Assembly (NCBI GenBank): GCA_017511405.1
Contig: JAFWKB010000035.1
Location: forward strand, 1 to 5,360
Direction: 5' to 3'
DNA from: Candidatus Saccharimonadota bacterium
GTDB taxonomy: Bacteria; Patescibacteriota; Saccharimonadia; Saccharimonadales; Saccharimonadaceae
DNA: 5,360 bases
The notes beneath the pieces were generated by a model. That model ran no database searches. It saw nothing but the letters and a program-made list of their open reading frames with translations, and was not told the origin of the DNA. The position numbers were made by a program, and so were the translations under genes. The stretch's first letter is position 1, and each line of letters opens with the position of its first letter. This document shows positions 1 to 4,792 of the stretch, piece by piece.

Positions 1-1338
1 CTCGAAACTGCGATTACGATGTCTGGCCGCTATATTAACGACCGTTTTATGCCCGACAAAGTTATCGACGTGATCGACGAGGCTTCCGCCATAGCTAAGG
101 TTGAAGCTGATAAAAAAGGAAGCGGCGAGTTGAAAAAACTCAAAATCGAGCTCCATTCTCTCGAAGAAAAGATGGAAACTGCTGCCGAGAAAAACAATTA
201 CGAAAAGGCTGCCGAGTATAAAACCTCCCTTTCTCAAATTGAGGAGAAGATTAAAGCTCTAGAAAAGAAAGGTATTAAAGAGGAGGATACCCCAACCTTA
301 ACTGAAGAAAACCTTGCAACCGCTATCTCTCTCAAGACCGGCATCCCCGTCTCAAAAGTTTATGGAGACGAAAAAGAACTCCTTTCTAATCTTGAAGCTC
401 ATCTCAAACACTCCGTTATTGGCCAAGACGAGGCCATCAAATCCGTTTCTAAAGCTATCCGCCGTGGTCGCTCCGGAATCGCTAACCCTTCCCGGCCGAT
501 TGGATCCTTCCTTTTTATGGGCCCGACCGGTGTTGGTAAAACTGAACTCGCCCGCGTAATTGCCCGTGAAGTTTTCGGCGGCGAAAACGCCCTGATAAAA
601 ATTGACATGTCCGAATTTGGCGAAAAACATAATGTATCTCGCCTCGTCGGCGCTCCCGCCGGCTATGTCGGCTATGATGATGGCGGAAAATTGACGGAGT
701 CTGTCCGCCGCCGTCCATATTCGGTCGTTCTCTTTGACGAAATCGAAAAAGCTCACCCCGACGTATTCAATATGCTTCTCCAAATCCTAGAAGATGGTGT
801 TTTGACCGATGGTCAAGGTACAAAAGTTAAGTTTAACAACACAATCATTATTCTTACTTCTAATCTCGGCGCAAATGAAGCCTACCGCGAAGACACTTTC
901 GGATTTAGTGAGAAAAAAGACAGTAAAAAGTCTAAAAAAGAACTCGAGCGCGAATATGAAGAATCTAAGTCTTACGCTATGCGCGCTCTAAAAAAGGCTA
1001 TGCGCCCCGAGCTAATCAACCGCCTCGACTCGATTCTCGTCTTCCGTGCCTTAACCGAAGAAAATGTCGAAAAGATTTTTGACAACCTAATTGCCGATCT
1101 TAAAAAACGACTCGGTTCTCAAAATCTCGGTCTTAAAATTGACGATAAGGTTAAAAAATACCTCATCAATCTCGGTTATGATCCGAAAAACGGCGCTCGT
1201 CCGCTTCGACGCGCAATTGAAGATAATCTTGAATCTCTCCTTTCCGAAGCCATCATCAAAGGTGACCTTAAAAAAGGTGATGTTGCTGTCGTGACGCTCG
1301 TTAAAAATAAACTCAAACTAGGAGTAGAGCATGCCTAA
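1..1338 (+). CDS. clpC: ATP-dependent Clp protease ATP-binding subunit ClpC (5'-truncated by window edge)
   Basis: AAA+ unfoldase that feeds substrates to ClpP. The frame is open from base 1, so the ATG at 19 is internal: the visible 445 codons start in the end of the first AAA+ module (RYINDRFMPDKVIDVIDEA, a family hallmark), and roughly 370-400 N-terminal residues are missing by comparison with normal ClpC length. Numbering from the first visible codon: a UVR-like coiled middle domain at about 44-89; Walker A GPTGVGKT at 174-181; pore loop GYVG at 221-224; Walker B with D246/E247; sensor-1 N288; an FGF loop at 300-302 where ClpC/ClpA/ClpX carry the ClpP-docking tripeptide; arginine finger R341 (INRLD); sensor-2 GARPLRR at 398-404. 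The short UVR-type middle domain and the docking loop favour ClpC over the disaggregase ClpB. The stop (TAA) overlaps the next gene by 8 nt, implying one operon with the zincin and clpP. Confidence 0.95.
   Translation, partial: LETAITMSGRYINDRFMPDKVIDVIDEASAIAKVEADKKGSGELKKLKIELHSLEEKMETAAEKNNYEKAAEYKTSLSQIEEKIKALEKKGIKEEDTPTLTEENLATAISLKTGIPVSKVYGDEKELLSNLEAHLKHSVIGQDEAIKSVSKAIRRGRSGIANPSRPIGSFLFMGPTGVGKTELARVIAREVFGGENALIKIDMSEFGEKHNVSRLVGAPAGYVGYDDGGKLTESVRRRPYSVVLFDEIEKAHPDVFNMLLQILEDGVLTDGQGTKVKFNNTIIILTSNLGANEAYREDTFGFSEKKDSKKSKKELEREYEESKSYAMRALKKAMRPELINRLDSILVFRALTEENVEKIFDNLIADLKKRLGSQNLGLKIDDKVKKYLINLGYDPKNGARPLRRAIEDNLESLLSEAIIKGDLKKGDVAVVTLVKNKLKLGVEHA
1320..1324 (+). promoter_or_regulatory. 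Ribosome binding site of the zincin gene
   Basis: AGGAG inside the last codons of clpC, six bases before the ATG at 1331. It fixes the start of the downstream gene and makes the 8-nt overlap with clpC credible as translational coupling. Confidence 0.75.
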
Positions 1339-2374
1339 CGCCTCTCGTTCGGTCTATATTAACACTAATCCCTATCCGTCCGAGCCGGCATCATCTTCTC
1401 CGTCCTCTAAAAAATCCCACGCAATTATCGCTGTTTTTATAGTTGTTTTACTTTTTCTCGGTGGAATCTTTTTCCTTAACCGTACTCTAATTACTGACTA
1501 TCTCAAGGGCTCTTCCTACGTTCCTTCTTCCGATATGGAAGAAATTCGCGACAACCTCGGCCTTACCGCCGAAGGTATGCGCATTTTTAATGCAACAAGA
1601 CCTCGTCTTGATTCTCGCGACGAGTTTAATTTTGACTGTGACTCTTCCGATCCGGAAATCGCCGTTTACGGCTGCTACCATTCCGACCAAATCTATGTCT
1701 ACGACATCGACAATCCTGAGCTCGCCGGATTCCGCGAATCGACAACCGCCCACGAGCTCCTTCATGCCGTTTGGGCTCGGCTCTCTGGTATTGAAAAGAA
1801 TCGCCTCGTCCCTTTCCTCGAGTCAGTTTATAGTTCCAACCAAAGCCTGTTCGACGAAGCTTTAAAAACTTATCCCGATTCTGAACGCCTCGACGAACTC
1901 TATGTTCGCTCCGCAACTCAAGTTAAAACCCTCCCGACTGAGCTAGAAACTCATTTCTCGGAAATCTTTACCGACCAAGATAAAATTGTCGACTATTACG
2001 ATTCTTATATTGCTCCGTTCAAAGAGCTTCACGAAAAAATCGAGTCACTCTCTAAAGAGCTTGAGTCGAAGAAACAAATAATCGACCAAAAGACCGAAGA
2101 ATACGAGTCAAAGTCTAATTCCTTCAATAAGGAGGTTGAAGAGTTTAATAAATGCGCCGACACCGAAGGATGCTTTACCTCTCGTACCGCATTCAATAGC
2201 CGAAGAAATGAACTTTTAGATACCGCTGCCACCCTTGATAACCTCTATTCTGAGCTCGGAAAACTGATTGATGACTATAATGTTAAAATCGACGAATATA
2301 ATTCTAACATCCTTCATAACAACACCCTTCAAAACATGATAAACTCCAATGCGAAACCCGGAGATATAGAATAA
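1331..2374 (+). CDS. Membrane-anchored HExxH zinc metallopeptidase-like protein, family not recognised
   Basis: 347 residues. The N-terminal 30 residues are Ser/Pro-rich and polar; about 31-49 (HAIIAVFIVVLLFLGGIFFL) is a single hydrophobic segment with KK just before it, suggesting a type II or uncleaved anchor with the rest outside. A zincin motif HELLH lies at 141-145 in the context TTAHELLHAVW; H141, H145 and catalytic E142 are visible. The third ligand is uncertain: E189 (DELY) is my first choice, with E204, E206 and E211 in ELETHFSEIF as alternatives. Four cysteines fall in two close pairs (103/115, 275/281), consistent with disulfides in an oxidising compartment. Residues about 230-272 and 291-328 are charged helical coiled coil. 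Similar proteins seem familiar from Patescibacteria, but I cannot name a family. A good AGGAG and the 8-nt overlap with clpC fix the start and tie it to the Clp operon. Peptidase activity is inferred from the motif only. Confidence 0.8.
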   Translation: MPNASRSVYINTNPYPSEPASSSPSSKKSHAIIAVFIVVLLFLGGIFFLNRTLITDYLKGSSYVPSSDMEEIRDNLGLTAEGMRIFNATRPRLDSRDEFNFDCDSSDPEIAVYGCYHSDQIYVYDIDNPELAGFRESTTAHELLHAVWARLSGIEKNRLVPFLESVYSSNQSLFDEALKTYPDSERLDELYVRSATQVKTLPTELETHFSEIFTDQDKIVDYYDSYIAPFKELHEKIESLSKELESKKQIIDQKTEEYESKSNSFNKEVEEFNKCADTEGCFTSRTAFNSRRNELLDTAATLDNLYSELGKLIDDYNVKIDEYNSNILHNNTLQNMINSNAKPGDIE

Positions 2375-2387
2375 AAACTCGTTAACA

Positions 2388-2395
2388 AGAAAGGA
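2388..2395 (+). promoter_or_regulatory. Ribosome binding site of clpP
   Basis: AGAAAGGA in the 31-base gap between the zincin stop and clpP, with ten bases from its last A to the ATG at 2406. The gap shows no hairpin terminator and only a poor -10-like string (TAGAAT at 2367-2372) without a -35, so clpP is probably read from the upstream operon. Confidence 0.65.
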
Positions 2396-2405
2396 AAACA
2401 CGCCA

Positions 2406-3020
2406 ATGAGTTTAAAAAACACAGTGACTAGTTCTAAAAACACAGATTACCTCGTTCCGACCGTCGTTGAAGAAACTTCGCGCGGTGAACGCGCCTACGA
2501 TATCTACTCTCGTTTGCTAAACGACCGCATCGTCTTTCTTGGCGAAGATGTAAATTCTCACACGGCGAATCTCGTCGTTGCTCAACTTCTCTTCCTCGCT
2601 CATGAAGACCCTAAAAAACCAATCAAACTCTATATCAACTCCCCCGGCGGCTCAGTCTACGATGGCCTCGCTATCATCGACACGATGAATTATGTTGAAC
2701 CCGATGTAGAAACCATCGGAATTGGCCTTCAAGCCTCAATGGGTGCCATGTTGCTTTCTTCCGGCGCAAAAGGTCATCGCTATTGCCTTGAAAATTCTCG
2801 TATCATGATTCATCAACCTTCCTCCGGCACCGAGGGGAAAATCACCGACCAGGAAATCATGCTTCGTGAAGGTGTTTTCTTAAAAAAACGTCTTGCCGAA
2901 ATCTTTGCTAAGAATACTGGGAAAGATCTGAAGCAAGTTGAAAAAGATATGGATCGTGACAATTGGATGTCGGCCGAAGAAGCTCTTACCTACGGAATTA
3001 TCGATAAAATCATCAAATAA
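2406..3020 (+). CDS. clpP: ATP-dependent Clp protease proteolytic subunit ClpP
   Basis: Serine protease that assembles into a tetradecameric barrel and degrades substrates delivered by AAA+ partners in the cytoplasm. 204 residues, the normal length. The N-terminal stretch LVPTVVEETSRGERAYDIYS (16-35) is the classical ClpP signature, preceded by a short propeptide-like tail. The oxyanion region INSPGGSV spans 77-84. The triad is complete: S111 in GLQASMGA, H136 in MIHQP, and D185 in DRDNWMSAEEA. Position 109 is Gln where Ala or Cys is common (GxAASMGA). Lying downstream of clpC and the zincin, without an intervening terminator, it should be co-expressed with the unfoldase whose FGF loop would dock on it. 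There is no clpX neighbour in view. Its last codons contain a TTATCGATAA palindrome (2998-3007), just upstream of the kinase promoter. Confidence 0.97.
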   Translation: MSLKNTVTSSKNTDYLVPTVVEETSRGERAYDIYSRLLNDRIVFLGEDVNSHTANLVVAQLLFLAHEDPKKPIKLYINSPGGSVYDGLAIIDTMNYVEPDVETIGIGLQASMGAMLLSSGAKGHRYCLENSRIMIHQPSSGTEGKITDQEIMLREGVFLKKRLAEIFAKNTGKDLKQVEKDMDRDNWMSAEEALTYGIIDKIIK

Positions 3021-3022
3021 TA

Positions 3023-3031
3023 TGCTACAAT
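3023..3031 (+). promoter_or_regulatory. Extended -10 promoter predicting a leaderless kinase mRNA
   Basis: TGCTACAAT is an extended -10 (TG, one base, then TACAAT, five of six consensus matches) placed in the 17-base gap after clpP. No good -35 exists at 16-18 bases; ATAAAA at 3004-3009 is the best and weak. The normal start, seven bases past the -10, is the A of the kinase ATG at 3038, so the transcript would begin at the start codon. No Shine-Dalgarno precedes that ATG, which fits a leaderless message. Confidence 0.65.
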
Positions 3032-3037
3032 ACCTCT

Positions 3038-3721
3038 ATGACGATGGAGGTAAACGGAATTCTTGTTGCGGCGCACGAAATGAAAGCGCCGCTTGCGCTT
3101 ATGCGCCAACTCGCACTCTGTCTTGACCCGACCAACCCAAATGAGGTTAAAGAATATCAACAAAAACTCGTTTCTGTTTCCGAACGCACTCTTAAACAAG
3201 TCTCTGACCTTTCTAAAATTGCACGCCTCGAAGATGGACTTTTTGAACTTGAGCCAGTTTCCGTTCGCAATGTTTGCGACGAGGTTGAAAAAGAACTAAA
3301 TTATCTATTCCGCTCGAACTCTAAAAAACTTAAATTAAAATATTCTAATCATTCTCGCCTTGTTATCGCTAATCCTGATCTTCTTCACTCTATTATTTAT
3401 AACTTTTGCGTCAATGCAATTAATTATTCGACTCTTGAAACGACCTCTCTTCTTTCGGTCAATGATTCGAACAAGAAAGTAAAAATCACCGTTCGCGATT
3501 TTGGCCCCGCCCTCCCTACTAAGATTTATAAAAAAATCACCACCGACTCGCTCGATGCTCCGGTTGATATCTCTTTCCGCCCCGACTCGTCTGGGCTCGG
3601 TCTTTATATTGCCACTAAATTCGCTCGTTTTATGCATGCGAATGTTGGTGCAATTCGTCATCGTGACGGCACAAGTTTTTATGTCGAGCTCCCAATTTCT
3701 AACCAAGCGAGTTTATTCTAA
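3038..3721 (+). CDS. Minimal soluble sensor-less histidine kinase
   Basis: Two-component kinase, 227 residues, no membrane segment. The dimerisation/phosphoacceptor helix begins almost at the start: H-box AAHEMKAPLAL with H13; the second HisKA helix runs to about 66. The ATPase domain shows N-box NFCVNAINYS (N122, N126), G1-box DFGPALP (D154, G156) and G2-box SSGLGLYIA (G186, G188). The second Gly of the usual DxGxG is Ala here (A158), and the usual DNG Asn is Phe. A stop (TAA at 3005-3007) lies in frame upstream, so at most ten more codons could be added and no sensor domain can be hidden upstream. I chose ATG 3038 because it sits at the predicted transcription start; ATG 3044 is the alternative. 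The stop overlaps the receiver start by one base (TAATG), so the two are probably a cognate pair. The input signal is unknown; it must come through a partner protein or an intracellular cue. Confidence 0.88.
   Translation: MTMEVNGILVAAHEMKAPLALMRQLALCLDPTNPNEVKEYQQKLVSVSERTLKQVSDLSKIARLEDGLFELEPVSVRNVCDEVEKELNYLFRSNSKKLKLKYSNHSRLVIANPDLLHSIIYNFCVNAINYSTLETTSLLSVNDSNKKVKITVRDFGPALPTKIYKKITTDSLDAPVDISFRPDSSGLGLYIATKFARFMHANVGAIRHRDGTSFYVELPISNQASLF
3068..3092 (+). other. GC-only hairpin in the kinase 5' coding region
   Basis: GCGGCGC (3068-3074) pairs perfectly with GCGCCGC (3086-3092) around an 11-base loop, a seven-GC-pair stem about 30-55 bases into the predicted leaderless mRNA, over the codons around His13. 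A second small stem, GCGC-TTAT-GCGC, follows at 3095-3106. It is not a terminator (no U tract, mid-gene). It may be a translational control structure or a side effect of coding for the H-box. Confidence 0.4.
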
Positions 3722-4113
3722 TGTCTTCGAGAATCTTTATTATTGACGATGATGAAATGTTTGCCGATTGTATTGCTCATAGCGTTAAAAAAGTTAATAA
3801 AAAAATCGAAGTCGTTAAGTTTAAAAATGCTATTGATGCCATAAATTCGCTTGAAGCTCCTCTACCCGACTTGATTTTTCTAGACGTTCTCCTTCCTGGT
3901 GTTGACGGATTCTCTTTTTTGAATGAAATTTTGTCCTACACCGACACTTCAAAAATTCCAATCGTGCTCGTCACGAGTTTAAAACTCGTCAAGTTTGATT
4001 TGAAACTTTACGGGATTAAAGGTATACTAGATAAAGAGAAGATGAAACCAATTGAAGTGGAGGAATATGTCGAACGATATTCGAACGCACGCAATCGTGC
4101 TTCGTCGCACTAA
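3721..4113 (+). CDS. CheY-like single-domain response regulator
   Basis: Phosphoreceiver of 130 residues, likely partner of the kinase it overlaps by one base. The receiver fold is evident: acidic pocket D9-D11 in FIIDDDE, phosphoacceptor D55 in IFLDVLLPGVDGF, switch T85 in VLVTS, and conserved Lys K105 in GILDKEK. The aromatic switch residue usually three before the Lys is Ile (I102). The protein ends just after the fifth helix (IEVEEYVERY), leaving no DNA-binding or enzymatic output domain, so it probably acts by protein-protein contact or as a phosphorelay intermediate. No strong Shine-Dalgarno precedes the ATG; translation is presumably coupled by TAATG to the kinase. The last 15 or so codons overlap the start of recO, and the gene contains a palindrome and a promoter-like sequence that probably serve recO. 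Confidence 0.92.
   Translation: MSSRIFIIDDDEMFADCIAHSVKKVNKKIEVVKFKNAIDAINSLEAPLPDLIFLDVLLPGVDGFSFLNEILSYTDTSKIPIVLVTSLKLVKFDLKLYGIKGILDKEKMKPIEVEEYVERYSNARNRASSH
3973..3989 (+). repeat. 17-bp perfect interrupted palindrome inside the receiver gene
   Basis: ACGAGTTT, one central A, then AAACTCGT: eight-base arms that are exact reverse complements. It encodes the T85-V90 stretch of the receiver and ends ten bases before the -35 of the predicted recO promoter, the place where an activator or repressor dimer could bind. As RNA only the outer five pairs could form comfortably. Function is inferred from symmetry and position. Confidence 0.45.
4000..4028 (+). promoter_or_regulatory. Internal sigma70-type promoter upstream of recO
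   Basis: TTGAAA (4000-4005) and TATACT (4023-4028) separated by exactly 17 bases; each matches five of six consensus bases. Predicted start is near A4035, giving recO a leader of about 32 bases that contains its GGAGG. It lies wholly inside the receiver coding sequence, so recO could be expressed apart from the kinase operon. Confidence 0.6.
4059..4063 (+). promoter_or_regulatory. Ribosome binding site that selects the recO start
   Basis: GGAGG ends three bases before the ATG at 4067, a short but usable spacing. It supports ATG 4067 over the in-frame TTG at 4052, because the protein from 4067 begins with the usual RecO N-terminus. Confidence 0.6.
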
Positions 4114-4744
4114 CTACGGAGAAGCTGATAGAATTATTAATTTTCTAACCGAACAAGGTCCTGTTTCTGTAATTGCAAGAGGCGTTCGAAAAGAAAAGTC
4201 AAAACTCGCTGGAGGCGTCGAGCTTTTTTGTATGTCGGAAATAACCGTCCATAAAGGCCTAAACAACCGTCTCGGAATTTTGACCTCCGCAAAAATGTTA
4301 GAACACTATAATAATATTGTTTACAAACTTCCTGAGCTTGAACTTGCTTCTTTTGTCATGAAGAAAATCGGAGGTGTTGCCGAGAACTCGACTAGCTCCG
4401 AATATTTCGACCTTCTCCATCAAATCCTTGCCGCACTTAACGCCGGCGTAAATCCCGAGCTTGTCGAAACTTGGTTCTGGTTCAATTTTGCTAAGACTAA
4501 TGGCGAACAAATTAATCTTGTTAAGGATGCTGAAGGACGAAAACTTGATCCGTATTGTTTCTACGTCTGGGACTCTACGGAATCTGCGCTCCGCGAACAG
4601 CTCGGCGGAAATGTTGGCGCTGAAGAAATTAAGATTATGCGCGTTATGATAAGCTCGGATTTGAAAACCACGTCTCGCCTTCGCGATGTTGTTCCTCGTC
4701 TCCCGACAATTTTGCATATTGCAAAAACTATTAATCGGCAATAA
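4067..4744 (+). CDS. recO: DNA repair protein RecO
   Basis: RecFOR recombination mediator that helps load RecA on gapped single-stranded DNA and anneals strands. 225 residues, near the usual length. The N-terminal OB fold is diagnostic: IRTHAIVLRRTNYGEADRII at 5-24, then SVIARGVRKEKSKLAGG, and a strand region ending in GRLG-like NRLGILTSAKM. A helical C-terminal domain follows. The zinc-finger cysteines (CxxC plus later Cys pair) found in many RecO proteins are absent: the corresponding stretch VKDAEGRKLDPYCFYVW has a single Cys. The start was set at ATG 4067 by GGAGG and by family alignment; a TTG at 4052 would add five residues (MKWRN). The start lies 47 nt inside the receiver gene. It probably has its own promoter at 4000-4028 as well as read-through from the kinase operon. 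No terminator follows; the next promoter starts within five bases of the stop. Confidence 0.92.
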   Translation: MSNDIRTHAIVLRRTNYGEADRIINFLTEQGPVSVIARGVRKEKSKLAGGVELFCMSEITVHKGLNNRLGILTSAKMLEHYNNIVYKLPELELASFVMKKIGGVAENSTSSEYFDLLHQILAALNAGVNPELVETWFWFNFAKTNGEQINLVKDAEGRKLDPYCFYVWDSTESALREQLGGNVGAEEIKIMRVMISSDLKTTSRLRDVVPRLPTILHIAKTINRQ

Positions 4745-4745
4745 A

Positions 4746-4767
4746 TTGTGATATAATTAACTCACAA
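4746..4767 (+). repeat. 6-bp inverted repeat framing the -10 box
   Basis: TTGTGA (4746-4751) and TCACAA (4762-4767) are exact reverse complements, ten bases apart, and the ten bases hold the TATAAT. A dimeric repressor bound here would cover the -10 and the predicted start. The arms resemble a CRP half-site (TGTGA) but spacing is 10-12 instead of 6. It is too weak and has too few Us to be a terminator for recO. Confidence 0.35.
4749..4757 (+). promoter_or_regulatory. Extended -10 promoter of the LRR protein gene
   Basis: TG, one base, then a perfect TATAAT (4752-4757), located five bases after the recO stop. The -35 position at a 17-base spacer reads TATTAA and is poor, so recognition would rest on the extended -10, like the kinase promoter. 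Predicted start is near A4764, giving a leader of about 29 bases. Confidence 0.75.
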
Positions 4768-4779
4768 AAAGGTTATGTT

Positions 4780-4785
4780 AAAGGA
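4780..4785 (+). promoter_or_regulatory. Ribosome binding site of the LRR protein gene
   Basis: AAAGGA with seven bases to the ATG at 4793. It fixes the start of the right-hand partial gene, in whose frame the ATG is followed directly by a signal peptide. Confidence 0.7.
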
Positions 4786-4792
4786 AAATATC

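Noticed and set aside
352..783. 143-residue open frame on the minus strand opposite clpC
   Set aside because: It lies wholly within the ATPase domain of clpC, its product is low-complexity basic/aromatic without a recognisable motif, and it has no convincing RBS; it is a mirror of clpC codon bias.
1596..1610. CAAGAC-CTC-GTCTTG small hairpin in the zincin gene
   Set aside because: Six-base arms in mid-gene with no U tract or nearby start are expected by chance.
2367..2372. TAGAAT as a -10 for clpP
   Set aside because: No -35 or TG extension is present at the correct distance, and the zincin-clpP gap is short, so an operon is simpler.
2938..3126. 62-residue + strand open frame bridging clpP and the kinase
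   Set aside because: It runs out of frame across the clpP catalytic Asp region and the kinase start; both of those have strong family evidence.
3335..3706. 123-residue minus-strand open frame opposite the kinase
   Set aside because: It is entirely antisense to the conserved ATPase boxes of the kinase and its product shows no family features.
4052..4066. TTG at 4052 as the recO start
   Set aside because: It would add MKWRN before the normal RecO N-terminus and place the GGAGG inside the coding sequence; ATG 4067 explains both.
4298..4741. 147-residue minus-strand open frame opposite recO
   Set aside because: It is antisense to recO over nearly its whole length, with no motif and no RBS; recO itself is well supported.
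4746..4792. Intrinsic terminator for recO in the gap before the LRR gene
   Set aside because: The only stem has six mostly AT pairs with a ten-base loop and is followed by As, not Ts, on the + strand; promoter/operator is the better reading.
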